Source: Duganella sp. 1411 (GTDB taxonomy: Bacteria; Pseudomonadota; Gammaproteobacteria; Burkholderiales; Burkholderiaceae_D). Taken from it: DNA of 64,000 nucleotides. Made by a program: the position numbers and the translations under genes. Below, one piece after another: positions 7,920-16,174 of this stretch. The stretch is taken from NCBI RefSeq assembly GCF_017833525.1, contig NZ_JAFICD010000002.1, forward strand, positions 1,169,483 through 1,233,482. The letters are read 5' to 3'. Under the pieces are notes generated by a model that was not told the origin of the DNA, did not search any database, and saw nothing but the letters and a program-made list of their open reading frames with translations. Position 1 is the stretch's first letter, and the number at the start of each line of letters is the position of its first letter.

Positions 7920-9326
7920 ATGTCTATAAACGTACTATTTAATTTGCTGGCGGCGCTGGTGTTGTTGGGTGTGCTGTACGCGCAGCAGCGCCGGCACGCG
8001 TCCTTTTCGGTGCGCGTGTTCACCGGCATGGGGCTGGGCGTCTTGCTGGGCGCGGCGCTGCAGGCGATCTACGGCGCCGGCTCGGCCGAGTTGCAGACCA
8101 CCGGCGAATACCTCGACATCGTTGGCTCCGGCTACGTCAAGCTGCTGCAGATGATCATCATGCCGTTGATCATGGTCTCGATCATCTCCGCCATCCTCAA
8201 GCTAAAGGGCATGGATTCGCTGAGCAAGATCAGCGCGCTGACGATCGGCACCTTGATGGTCACCACCCTGATCGCCGCCGGCATCGGCATCCTGATGGCC
8301 AAGCTGTTCCACCTGACGGCCGTCGGCCTGACCGCCTCGGCGGCCGACATCGCGCGCGGCGTCTACCTGCAAGGCAAGGTCGAAGCGGCGCAGGCGATCT
8401 CGCTGCCGAGCATGCTGCTCAGCTTCATCCCCGCCAATCCCTTCCTCGACCTGACCGGCGCGCGCAAGACCTCGACCATCGCGGTGGTGATCTTCGCCGT
8501 GTTCATCGGCATCGCCGCCACCGGCATCCACGACAAGAAGCCGGAGATCTTCGCCTCGTTCGACAACTTCATCAAGGTCGCGCACGCCATCGTCATGCGC
8601 ATCGTCACCTTGGTGCTGCGGCTGACGCCGTACGGGGTTTTCGCGCTGATGGCGCAGGTGGTGTCGACCTCGAGCTACACCGACATCCTGCACCTGATCG
8701 ACTTCGTGCTGGCCTCGTACAGCGCGCTGTTGCTGATGTTCGGGGTGCACCTGTTGATCGTCAGCGGCGCCGGGCTCAATCCGGTGCGCTTCGTCAAAAA
8801 GGTGCTGCCGGTGCTGACCTTCGCGTTCACCTCGCGCAGCAGCGCCGGCGCCATCCCGATGAGCGTGCAGACGCAGACGCTACGCCTGGGCACGTCGGAG
8901 GGCATCGCCAACTTCGCGGCCTCGTTCGGCGCCACGATCGGCCAGAACGGCTGCGCCGGCATCTACCCGGCCATGCTGGCGGTGATGATCGCCCCGACCG
9001 TCGGCATCGACCCGTTCACCGCGCACTTCATCCTGCCGCTGCTGGCCATCATCACGGTCGGCTCGGTGGGCGTGGCCGGCGTCGGCGGCGGCGCCACGTT
9101 CGCCGCGCTGATCGTGCTGTCGTCGATGAACCTGCCGGTGGCGCTGGCCGGGCTGCTGATCTCGATCGAACCGCTGATCGACATGGGCCGCACCGCGCTC
9201 AACGTCAGCGGCTCGATCACCGCCGGCACCGTCACCAGCCGGGTGCTGGGCGAGACCGACCTCGCCGTCTTCAACGGCGACGCCGACTTGCCGGTCGACG
9301 GCGACGGCGAACGCAAGTCGGCCTGA
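7920..9326 (+). CDS. tcyP: L-cystine:cation symporter TcyP
   Basis: 468 residues, all of it similar to E. coli TcyP/YdjN of the dicarboxylate/amino acid:cation symporter family. Recognisable segments are SGYVKLLQMIIMPL, LSFIPANPFLDLTGA, LTFAFTSRSSAGAIP (hairpin 1 serines), GATIGQNGCAGIYPAML and IEPLIDMGRTALNVSGS, the last carrying the substrate/cation residues. It imports cystine across the inner membrane as a sulfur source. ATG 7920 has GGGTGG 3 nt upstream. An upstream in-frame GTG at 7845 adds 25 residues that do not look like the family. The 232-nt upstream gap is AT-rich near 7809-7835 and probably holds the promoter. Confidence 0.93.
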   Translation: MSINVLFNLLAALVLLGVLYAQQRRHASFSVRVFTGMGLGVLLGAALQAIYGAGSAELQTTGEYLDIVGSGYVKLLQMIIMPLIMVSIISAILKLKGMDSLSKISALTIGTLMVTTLIAAGIGILMAKLFHLTAVGLTASAADIARGVYLQGKVEAAQAISLPSMLLSFIPANPFLDLTGARKTSTIAVVIFAVFIGIAATGIHDKKPEIFASFDNFIKVAHAIVMRIVTLVLRLTPYGVFALMAQVVSTSSYTDILHLIDFVLASYSALLLMFGVHLLIVSGAGLNPVRFVKKVLPVLTFAFTSRSSAGAIPMSVQTQTLRLGTSEGIANFAASFGATIGQNGCAGIYPAMLAVMIAPTVGIDPFTAHFILPLLAIITVGSVGVAGVGGGATFAALIVLSSMNLPVALAGLLISIEPLIDMGRTALNVSGSITAGTVTSRVLGETDLAVFNGDADLPVDGDGERKSA

Positions 9327-9402
9327 CCGAAAATAGCGGGAACCGCGCGCGCGGGGGTGTTGTCTAATTTTTTCCCTGACCTTTTCTTGAAAGGAAAGAA
9401 CG

Positions 9403-9702
9403 ATGACTTCCCTGCACACAACAACGAAAGTAATCCTGGGCGCGGCGTTCGCGGTCGCGTTGCTAGCCGGCTGCAACAAGCGTCCGGCCGACCAGCCGCA
9501 AACCCCGTCGGCGACACCGGAATCGACGTCGCCGTCGACGCCATCGACCACGCCATCAACGCCTTCGACCACGCCCTCGACGCCCTCGACCACGCCCAGC
9601 CCGACGCCCGACAGCAGCACGCCGGGCACCACCGGCAGCGGAACGGGCACGAGCGGCACCGACACTGGTAGCGGCACGGGCACCAAGCCCCCCGGCCAAT
9701 AA
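9403..9702 (+). CDS. Small Thr/Pro/Ser-rich lipoprotein
   Basis: 99 residues with a lipoprotein signal (MTSLHTTTKVILGAAFAVALLAGC, lipobox LAGC, Cys24). The mature part is low complexity: four or more imperfect repeats of S-T-T-P-S-T-P, then a Gly/Thr/Ser run ending TKPPGQ. There is no enzyme domain; it may be a flexible envelope tether. GAAAGGAAAG precedes the ATG by 5 nt. Its TAA stop lies inside the first unit of the 56-bp tandem repeat at 9699-9866. Function is unknown. Confidence 0.75.
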   Translation: MTSLHTTTKVILGAAFAVALLAGCNKRPADQPQTPSATPESTSPSTPSTTPSTPSTTPSTPSTTPSPTPDSSTPGTTGSGTGTSGTDTGSGTGTKPPGQ

Positions 9703-9866
9703 CGGATAAAAAAAGGGCCTTCAAACGAAGGCCCTGGCGCAAGCGACGGGTGAAATAACGCATAAAAAAAAGGCCTTCAAACGAAGGCCATGGCGCAAGC
9801 GACGAGTGAAATAACGTATAAAAAAAGGGCCTTCAAACGAAGGCCCCTGGTGCGAGCGACAAGTTA
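9699..9866 (-). terminator. Three tandem 56-bp repeats, each a minus-strand intrinsic terminator
   Basis: Units begin at 9699, 9755 and 9811 (ATAACG, exact 56-nt period). Each carries the hairpin GGCCTTC-AAAC-GAAGGCC preceded on the plus strand by seven or eight A residues. Read on the minus strand this is a stem followed by a T-tract, the form of a Rho-independent terminator for the FadL-type gene that ends at 9924. The same stems could also stop plus-strand transcripts weakly. Confidence 0.8.
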
Positions 9867-9870
9867 AACC

Positions 9871-9904
9871 ACGTAGGGCGGATTAGCGAAGCGTAATCCG
9901 CCAA
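9871..9904. repeat. Palindromic repeat, family 1, half copy
   Basis: This is one hairpin half (GGCGGATTA, short loop, TAATCCGCC) of the bipartite element, preceded by ACGTAG. It lies between the triple terminator and the stop of the FadL-type gene. Confidence 0.8.
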
Positions 9905-9923
9905 ACCTCACCGCCGTCGAGAA

Positions 9924-11345
9924 TTAAAACTTGTAGTTATACGAAATCCCCACCAACGACAGGTGCGTCTGATACGTACCGCGGGTGGTCTCGCCGTTAC
10001 CGGTGCAGGTGCGCGACAAGGTGTTGCACAGGTTCGTATAGTTAACCTGCGCATCCTTGAAATCGACATAGCTATACGCCAGATCGATCGACGAGCGCGC
10101 GTCGAGCTTCCAGTTCATGCCCAGCGAATACTGCATACGGTCGCTATCTGGCAGCGCTGGATGGCGCAGTTCGGCGTTTTGCACCGGCGATTCGTCGTAC
10201 GCCACGCCTGCGCGCAAGGTCATGTTTTCGTTGTACTTATAATTGCCGCCCAGCGCCACGCGCACCGTGTTCTTCCACTGCTGGCGTATCACTTCCGCGC
10301 CTTCGGTGGTGCCCGGGAATTCGATATCCAGGTTGCCCAGACGGTTATGACGCGACCATGTCACGTCGGCCATGCCGGCCCACTTGGCGTCGAACTGATG
10401 GAACACATTGGCCGACAGCGTCTCCGGCGTACGCAGCGACACCAACGCGGCCGAATTGGCGCGGTTCGACGCCGAGGCCAGCACGCCGTTGACGACCGGA
10501 TCGGAGGTCACTTTCGAGAAGTCCCAGATGGTGCTGCCCTTCATCTTGTGGCTGATCGACGAACGATAGCTCAGGCCGAAGCGGGTGTTCTCGTCCAGCG
10601 TGAACATATAGCCCAGGTTGAAGCCGTAGCCCCAGTCCTTGACCTCGTTCTCGCCGCGGCCGTCGCCGGCGGTGGCCAACGCCGCCGGATTGCCGCCCAG
10701 GGCGGTGATCTGACGGATCAGCAAGGCGCCTTGCGCGGCGCCGGCCGGCGTGCGCAGCGCGGCGACGGTGCCCGGCACGTCGACGGCCTGGCCCAGCTCG
10801 GCTTTCATGTGCTCGGCGTCGATACCGAAGCCGAACGAATGCTGTTGGTTCAACTTGAACGACACGGACGGATTGAGCGTGATCGCCTCCACCAGCACGT
10901 CGGTCAGCGCGTAGCGGCCGTTCCAGGTGCTGCCATAGTTCAGTTTGGCGCCATACGGCACGAACAGGCCGAAGCCGACGGCCCATTGGTCGTTCAACTT
11001 CTTGGACGCGTACAGCGACGGCGCGGTCACCGAATTCGGGGCGTAGTCACTGGTCTGGGTGCCGCCGGTGCGCGAGCCGGTGAAGCGGGTCGAGCCGGTG
11101 TCGTTGTAGGTCGAATGGGGCACCACGACGGTGGCGCCGGCGCTGATTTGCGTGCCTTCCAGGCGCGACAGGCCGGCCGGATTGTAGAAAATGGTCGAGG
11201 CATCGTTGGCCTCGGCGCCGCTGGCGTCGGCGGTGCCCTGGGCGGAGACGCTCTGCGAGCCGAAACGGTAGCCGGAGGCGTTGGCGCCGGTGGCCATCAG
11301 GCTCAGGGCGGCGGCAATAATCAGGGGAAGGTGTTTGCGTTGCAT
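9924..11345 (-). CDS. FadL/TodX-type outer-membrane transport protein
   Basis: 473 residues with a clear signal peptide (MQRKHLPLIIAAALSLMATGANA) followed by GYRFGSQSVSAQG, the N-terminal hatch strand, and NDASTIFYNPAGLSRL, the hallmark of FadL. The rest alternates beta strands and the protein ends in Phe (GISYNYKF), as required for BAM-dependent insertion. The family takes up long-chain fatty acids or other hydrophobic compounds. ATG 11345 was chosen because a GAGAG motif lies upstream and the signal peptide begins there; an in-frame ATG at 11360 is an alternative. Transcription runs into the triple terminator. Confidence 0.9.
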   Translation of the reverse strand: MQRKHLPLIIAAALSLMATGANASGYRFGSQSVSAQGTADASGAEANDASTIFYNPAGLSRLEGTQISAGATVVVPHSTYNDTGSTRFTGSRTGGTQTSDYAPNSVTAPSLYASKKLNDQWAVGFGLFVPYGAKLNYGSTWNGRYALTDVLVEAITLNPSVSFKLNQQHSFGFGIDAEHMKAELGQAVDVPGTVAALRTPAGAAQGALLIRQITALGGNPAALATAGDGRGENEVKDWGYGFNLGYMFTLDENTRFGLSYRSSISHKMKGSTIWDFSKVTSDPVVNGVLASASNRANSAALVSLRTPETLSANVFHQFDAKWAGMADVTWSRHNRLGNLDIEFPGTTEGAEVIRQQWKNTVRVALGGNYKYNENMTLRAGVAYDESPVQNAELRHPALPDSDRMQYSLGMNWKLDARSSIDLAYSYVDFKDAQVNYTNLCNTLSRTCTGNGETTRGTYQTHLSLVGISYNYKF

Positions 11346-11885
11346 GGTGGAGTCTCTCATTGTAGTCGGCGACGTTGCGCCAGGTTTTTCTGATCCTGCA
11401 GCAAACCAGGCCAAGAGGCCGAAATTGGTGCTGGAAGGCCAGCAGCATACTACATTTGTAAATTTCGCCACGCCGAGTTACTAGAGGGCAACCACTAATT
11501 TTTTCCTTGAAACCGAGCGCTTGCTCTGCATTCCAGTTCGGGGTCAGTGTGCGACATTCGGACGCGGGCTGGTCCGGAACGGCACTGCCAGGGCGGGGCC
11601 GGCGTGCCAATGTCGGCCCGAATGCCGCTAAATAGGCCGATTCGTAGGGCGGATTAGGCGGAACGCCGTAATCCGCCATGAGCCGTCGACGGCGCTTGGC
11701 GGATTACGCTACGCTAATCCGCCCTACGTGGTTCCACTGGACGCTTAACGTAGCGGCACATTACGCACTGCCCCTTGCGGGCTGGTGACGGTGTGTTAAT
11801 CCCGCTCAATGCCCACGCCTGCCGGGCTTCTAAAGTACGGATTAGCCGCCAGCCCGGCGGTCAACCAACTTTGATCGGGGGCACT
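11346..11885. other. 540-bp intergenic region with promoter area and palindromes
   Basis: No credible gene is seen. It holds the upstream region of the FadL-type gene, a degenerate GGGGTCAGTG-type palindrome fragment near 11531-11626 (including GTGCCAATGTCGGC), and repeat copy 11643-11728. The last 100 bp or so before 11886 have no feature I can name. Confidence 0.5.
11643..11728. repeat. Bipartite palindromic repeat, family 1, copy
   Basis: Outer arms CGTAGGGCGGATTAG and CTAATCCGCCCTACG enclose two internal hairpins. It separates the FadL-type gene from the two accessory genes that follow. Confidence 0.85.
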
Positions 11886-12236
11886 ATGGCATCAAGCAAA
11901 GACCTTGGGGAGGTAAAAGAGATGATTCAATCGCTTTACCGCTATGCGAACATTCCGGTCTGGGATGGTGAGGTAAATGAAGAAGTCGCCCACGTGTTTG
12001 GCATTATGTTATTGGAAACCCAAAAGTGCTCGTCGGCATTCGCGTGGATACCTCCACCGCCCGGGGGGCGTGCATCCATCGTATGGCTTGTGCAAAAGCT
12101 GGGGCGCGGTATATTCAACTCTTATAAAGGCAGGCTATCATTCACCTGTGCCCGAGGCGTGATCTACAAATGGAAAACGGCATTGGATATGGCATCAATT
12201 GGCATTAGCACATCGGGGTTACCGAAATGGGCTTAA
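11886..12236 (+). CDS. Hypothetical protein, possible accessory gene
   Basis: 116 residues, starting MASSKDLGEVKEMIQSLYRY. I do not recognise a family. It has no signal peptide or long membrane helix. The middle is hydrophobic/aromatic (FGIMLLETQKCSSAFAWIPPPP) and there are two cysteines. ATG 11886 has GGGGG 5-9 nt upstream. Base composition is visibly lower in GC than the neighbours, especially 11890-12010, suggesting transfer. It overlaps the next gene by 10 nt, so the two are probably cotranslated. Confidence 0.55.
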   Translation: MASSKDLGEVKEMIQSLYRYANIPVWDGEVNEEVAHVFGIMLLETQKCSSAFAWIPPPPGGRASIVWLVQKLGRGIFNSYKGRLSFTCARGVIYKWKTALDMASIGISTSGLPKWA

Positions 12237-12841
12237 AGTTACGCCGACGGATCGGTGCGACCGTCTTTGCGGGCCTCCTGCATTTGCACGCGGCGGCGAC
12301 CAATCAAGTGGAACTGGAGGTGGTCGCCTGGCCGGAAGCCACCGCCTGCCTTTCCTGCATTCCTCTTCAATTCGACGTGCTGGAAATGCGCATTCCCCCA
12401 TCGCTCGTGGACAAAGTCTTTGTCTCGGGAACCGACGCAACGGCTATTCACGTCATACCAGCGGGCCGTGACGGCAGAAGCAGCGTCTATCTGAGATCCC
12501 TGCCGGCGAGCGAACCGGCCGGCAAATACCAACAGCTAACCGCGCTTCCGCAAGAGATGAAAGACGCGAGTCAGTTTTTCGACCGGCTAGGCCAATCCGC
12601 AGCGGCGCCCGATCCGTGGGCCAAGATCAGAAAGATCGAGGGGTTCGACAGCGCCGTTGGCTACACCAAGGCCAGCAAGGGCATCGCACACGCATATTGG
12701 ATACACGCCATTCCGCCGAATTCTCAGTACGTCTATTTGGTCATCGATGGTAAGCCGCTGGTGTATTCGTTTTCGGGGGAAATCAGTCCCGCGCTATACG
12801 ATGCGATCCTGTCCAACCTGAAAATATCGCCGGCACCGTAG
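12227..12841 (+). CDS. Hypothetical secreted protein
   Basis: 204 residues with a probable signal peptide (MGLKLRRRIGATVFAGLLHLHAAA). The mature part contains CLSC and a final domain ending SGEISPALYDAILSNLKISPAP, reminiscent of small periplasmic proteins of unknown function. No catalytic motif was found. The ATG lies within the end of the upstream gene (10-nt overlap). It ends at a strong bidirectional palindrome. A cytoplasmic/periplasmic pair of this size could be an effector–immunity or envelope-stress cassette, but nothing in the sequence proves this. Confidence 0.55.
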   Translation: MGLKLRRRIGATVFAGLLHLHAAATNQVELEVVAWPEATACLSCIPLQFDVLEMRIPPSLVDKVFVSGTDATAIHVIPAGRDGRSSVYLRSLPASEPAGKYQQLTALPQEMKDASQFFDRLGQSAAAPDPWAKIRKIEGFDSAVGYTKASKGIAHAYWIHAIPPNSQYVYLVIDGKPLVYSFSGEISPALYDAILSNLKISPAP

Positions 12842-12848
12842 CCCACCC

Positions 12849-12882
12849 GGGGTCAGTGCCGACCAATATCGGCACTGACCCC
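12849..12882. terminator. Palindrome between convergent genes, probable bidirectional terminator
   Basis: Perfect 14-bp arms (GGGGTCAGTGCCGA and its complement) flank a 6-nt loop, 8 nt after the plus-strand stop and 6 nt before the minus-strand stop. There is no T-tract. It belongs to a palindrome type partly repeated near 11531. Confidence 0.6.
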
Positions 12883-12888
12883 GCCATG

Positions 12889-15800
12889 TTATTGCGGATC
12901 GAATGCGCTCTTGGTGAGCGGCACCGTCGGCGCGGCGCTCGGTGTGCCGCCGCCACGCTTGCCGGTGACCTTGCGCACCACCCACATCACCATCCGGAAC
13001 ACGAACCGCACCAGCGTCAGGAACAACAGCACTTCGATCGCCGTCAGCACGAACGCCACCGCCGGCCCGCCGACGCCGAAACGCCCGCTCCAGTGCTGCA
13101 CGCGGCGGTTGAACTTGATCGACAGGTTGTCCTTGTTGATCTCGATGCTGTCGTAGAAGGTCGGCACCATCAACAGCGTCAGCACCGTCGAGGTGATCGT
13201 GCCGCCAATGATGGCGATCGCCATCGGCCGGTAGAACTCGCCACCCTCGCCCAACGCCAACGCCACCGGGAACATGCCGGCGATCAGCGCGAAGGTCGTC
13301 ATCAGGATCGGCCGCAAGCGCATGCGCCCGGCGTACATCAGCGCGTCCTCGCGGCCGTAGCCCTCCTCCTCGCGCTTGCGGGCGGCGTCGAGCAGCAGGA
13401 TGGCGTTCTTGGCGACCAGCCCCATCAACATGATCACGCCGATCAAACTCATCAGGTTAATCGTGCTGTGGGTCATCAGCAGGCCCACCACCACGCCGAT
13501 CAGCGACAGCGGCAGCGACAGCATGACGGCGATCGGCGCCGTGAACGAACCGAACTGCATCACCAGGATCAGGTACATCAGCCCGATGCCGGCCAGCAGC
13601 GAGATCATCATCTGGCTGAACACCTCGTTCATGTCCTTGCCGGCGCCGCCCAGCGACAGGCCGTAGCCCGGCGGGAAGTCGATTTCCTTGGCCAGTTTCA
13701 TGGCGTCGTTGGTCACCTCGCCCGGCGAGCGGCCCTGGGCGTTGGCGCTCACCGAGATGATGCGCTTGCCGTCCTTGTGCTTGATCGTCGACGGTCCCTT
13801 GCCCATCGTCACGCGGGCGATCTGGTCGAGCGGCACCATCTGGTTGGTGCCGGCCACGCCGATCGGCAGGCGCTCGATGTTCTCGGCGCTGGTGCGGTCC
13901 TCCGGCGCCAGGCGCACCGCGACGTCGCGCGATTCGCCCGTCGGGTCGACCCAGTCGCCCACCTCGATGCCGGCGAAGGCCACGCGCAACGCCTGGGCGG
14001 CGTCGCCGGCGGCGATGCCCATCGAGTTGGCCAGGCCGCGGTTGAGTTCGATCTGCAGCTCGTCCTTCGGGTCCTGCTCGGACAGGCTGACGTCGACCGC
14101 GCCCGGCACCTTGCGCAGCCGGTCCATGTAGGCGTTGGTGATTTCCATCAGCTTGCGCGAATCGGCGCCGGTGAACTGGATCTCGACCGGCTTGCTGGCG
14201 TTGTTGCTCAAATCCTCCAGCACCGTGAACTCGGCGCCGACCAGGCCGGCGAGCTTCTCGCGCAGCTCCTTGGCGATCTCGCCGGCCGACCGCTTGCGCC
14301 CCTTGGTCTTCTTACCGATATCGACGTAGACGCGACCGCCCGTCGGGTTGACGTAGGCGTTGGTCTGCTGGGTCTCCTTGATGGTGAAGGCGATCTTGGC
14401 GGCGCGGTCCAGTTTCAGGCGCGAGTACTCCAGGCTGGCCGACGACGGCGAGCGCACGTCGATGGCGATGGTGCCGAAGTCCGACGACGGCAGGAAGCTG
14501 AAACCGCCCAGCTTGGCCTGCAACGCCAGCGCGCCGGCGAACACCAGCACGGCCAGCACCGCCATCGCCTTGCGGTGGTGCAGCGCCCAGGCGATGACGT
14601 TGCCGTAGCGGTCGGCCTGGCGGTCGAACCAGACATTGAAATGCTCGAGCACCTTGCCCAGGCCCTTGCGCGGGGCCGTGTGGTGGTCCGGCGGGTCGCC
14701 CCAGAAGGCCGACAGCATCGGGTCCAGCGTAAACGAGATCAGCAGCGAAACCGCCACCGAGCACGTCACCGTCAGCGCGAACGGGCGGAACCATTCACCG
14801 GTGATGCCCGGCATGAAGGCCACCGGGATGAACACGGCCATGATCGAGAAGGTCGTGGCGGCCACGGCCATGCCGATCTCGGCCGTGCCGTTGAGCGCGG
14901 CCGTGCGGCGGTCGGCGCCCATCTGCATGTGGCGCACGATGTTTTCCCGCACCACGATGGCGTCGTCGATCAGCACGCCGATCGCCAGCGACAGGCCCAG
15001 CAAGGTCATGAAGTTGAGCGTGAAGCCGCACAGCCACACGCCGATGAAGGCGGCCAGCACCGAGGTCGGCAGGCTGAGCGCGGTGATCATCGTCGAGCGC
15101 CACGAGTTGAGGAAGGCGTAGACGACGAAAATGGTCAGGCCGGCGCCGAACACCAGCGCCTCGATCACATTGTTGAGGCTGTTCTCGGCGTCCTCGCCGC
15201 CATCCTGCGTCACCTCCAGCGTGGTGCCGGGCGGCAGCTCCTTGCGCATCTCCTCGACCATCGCCTTGACCTTGCGCGCCACCGTCACGGTCGAGGCGTC
15301 GCGCGAGCGGGTGATCGAGATGCCGACGTTGGGCTTGCCCGAGCGCACGCTGAGCGAGTTCATCTCGGCGAAACCGTCCTCGATCGTGGCCACCTGGGCC
15401 AGGCGCACCAGCTCGTCGCCGTTGCGCTTGACCACCACCTGCTGGAAGTCCTCGGGACGCTCGATGCGCCCGACCAGGCGGATGCTTTTCTCATCGAGCT
15501 CGCCGCGCACCTTGCCGACCGGCGCGTTGGTGTTCTGGTTGCGCAGCGCATTGACGACCTCGCCCACGGAAACGTTGTATTCGCGCAGCTTCTCGGCCTT
15601 GAGCAGCACGCTGAGCTCGCGCTTGAGCGAACCGTCGATGTTGACCGAGGCCACGCCGTCGATGCCGCGGAAGCGGTCGGCCAGCTTGTCCTCGGCCAGC
15701 CGCGAGATGATGGCGTGGCTCTGCACGTTGGACGACAGCGCCAGCTGCATGACCGGCTCGGCCGAGGTGTCGATGCGCTGCAGGATCGGCTCGCGCATCT

Positions 15801-16164
15801 CGATCGGCAGCTTGTAACGCACCGAGGCGATCGAATTGCGGATCTCGTCCGAGGCCTCGATCAGGTTCTTGCTGAAGGCGAACTTGATGAACATGCGCGC
15901 CTGGCCCTCGGACGCGGTCGAGTTAACCTCGGTCACGCCGGTGATCGACTGGAACGATTTTTCCAGCCGGTTGATGACCTCGCGCTCGACCGTCTCGGGC
16001 GAGGCGCCCGGATACGGGATGGCGACGATGATGAACGGAATTTCGACGTCCGGGCTCTGGTTGACCCGCAGCTTGCTCAGCGCCATCAGGCCCAGGCACA
16101 TCATGGCGACGATCAGCACGATCGTCGCGACCGGCCGCTTGATACTGAAATCGGATAAGAACAT
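12889..16164 (-). CDS. RND multidrug efflux permease (HAE-1/AcrB-like)
   Basis: 1091 residues. The N-terminus MFLSDFSIKRPVATIVL, the TM4 proton-relay pair in GVLIDDAIVVREN, the TM10 lysine in MGLVAKNAILLLDAAR, and duplicated porter domains identify the hydrophobe/amphiphile efflux family. It is longer than AcrB (1049) because of about 45 extra C-terminal residues containing an additional hydrophobic segment (PAVAFVLTAIEVLLFLTLV) and a basic tail. It is expressed with the adaptor (10-nt gap) and has GGAAA upstream of ATG 16164. No TolC-like gene accompanies the pair. Substrate specificity cannot be predicted. Confidence 0.95.
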   Translation of the reverse strand: MFLSDFSIKRPVATIVLIVAMMCLGLMALSKLRVNQSPDVEIPFIIVAIPYPGASPETVEREVINRLEKSFQSITGVTEVNSTASEGQARMFIKFAFSKNLIEASDEIRNSIASVRYKLPIEMREPILQRIDTSAEPVMQLALSSNVQSHAIISRLAEDKLADRFRGIDGVASVNIDGSLKRELSVLLKAEKLREYNVSVGEVVNALRNQNTNAPVGKVRGELDEKSIRLVGRIERPEDFQQVVVKRNGDELVRLAQVATIEDGFAEMNSLSVRSGKPNVGISITRSRDASTVTVARKVKAMVEEMRKELPPGTTLEVTQDGGEDAENSLNNVIEALVFGAGLTIFVVYAFLNSWRSTMITALSLPTSVLAAFIGVWLCGFTLNFMTLLGLSLAIGVLIDDAIVVRENIVRHMQMGADRRTAALNGTAEIGMAVAATTFSIMAVFIPVAFMPGITGEWFRPFALTVTCSVAVSLLISFTLDPMLSAFWGDPPDHHTAPRKGLGKVLEHFNVWFDRQADRYGNVIAWALHHRKAMAVLAVLVFAGALALQAKLGGFSFLPSSDFGTIAIDVRSPSSASLEYSRLKLDRAAKIAFTIKETQQTNAYVNPTGGRVYVDIGKKTKGRKRSAGEIAKELREKLAGLVGAEFTVLEDLSNNASKPVEIQFTGADSRKLMEITNAYMDRLRKVPGAVDVSLSEQDPKDELQIELNRGLANSMGIAAGDAAQALRVAFAGIEVGDWVDPTGESRDVAVRLAPEDRTSAENIERLPIGVAGTNQMVPLDQIARVTMGKGPSTIKHKDGKRIISVSANAQGRSPGEVTNDAMKLAKEIDFPPGYGLSLGGAGKDMNEVFSQMMISLLAGIGLMYLILVMQFGSFTAPIAVMLSLPLSLIGVVVGLLMTHSTINLMSLIGVIMLMGLVAKNAILLLDAARKREEEGYGREDALMYAGRMRLRPILMTTFALIAGMFPVALALGEGGEFYRPMAIAIIGGTITSTVLTLLMVPTFYDSIEINKDNLSIKFNRRVQHWSGRFGVGGPAVAFVLTAIEVLLFLTLVRFVFRMVMWVVRKVTGKRGGGTPSAAPTVPLTKSAFDPQ

Positions 16165-16174
16165 GGGGGTTTCC

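Noticed and set aside
9699..9866. Possible short CRISPR-like array
   Set aside because: Three direct repeats with no unique spacers; each unit is a terminator hairpin repeated as a whole.
12856..16158. 1100-codon open frame on the plus strand opposite the RND permease
   Set aside because: Its product is His/Gln/Arg-rich nonsense; it is a high-GC antisense shadow of a clear RND gene.
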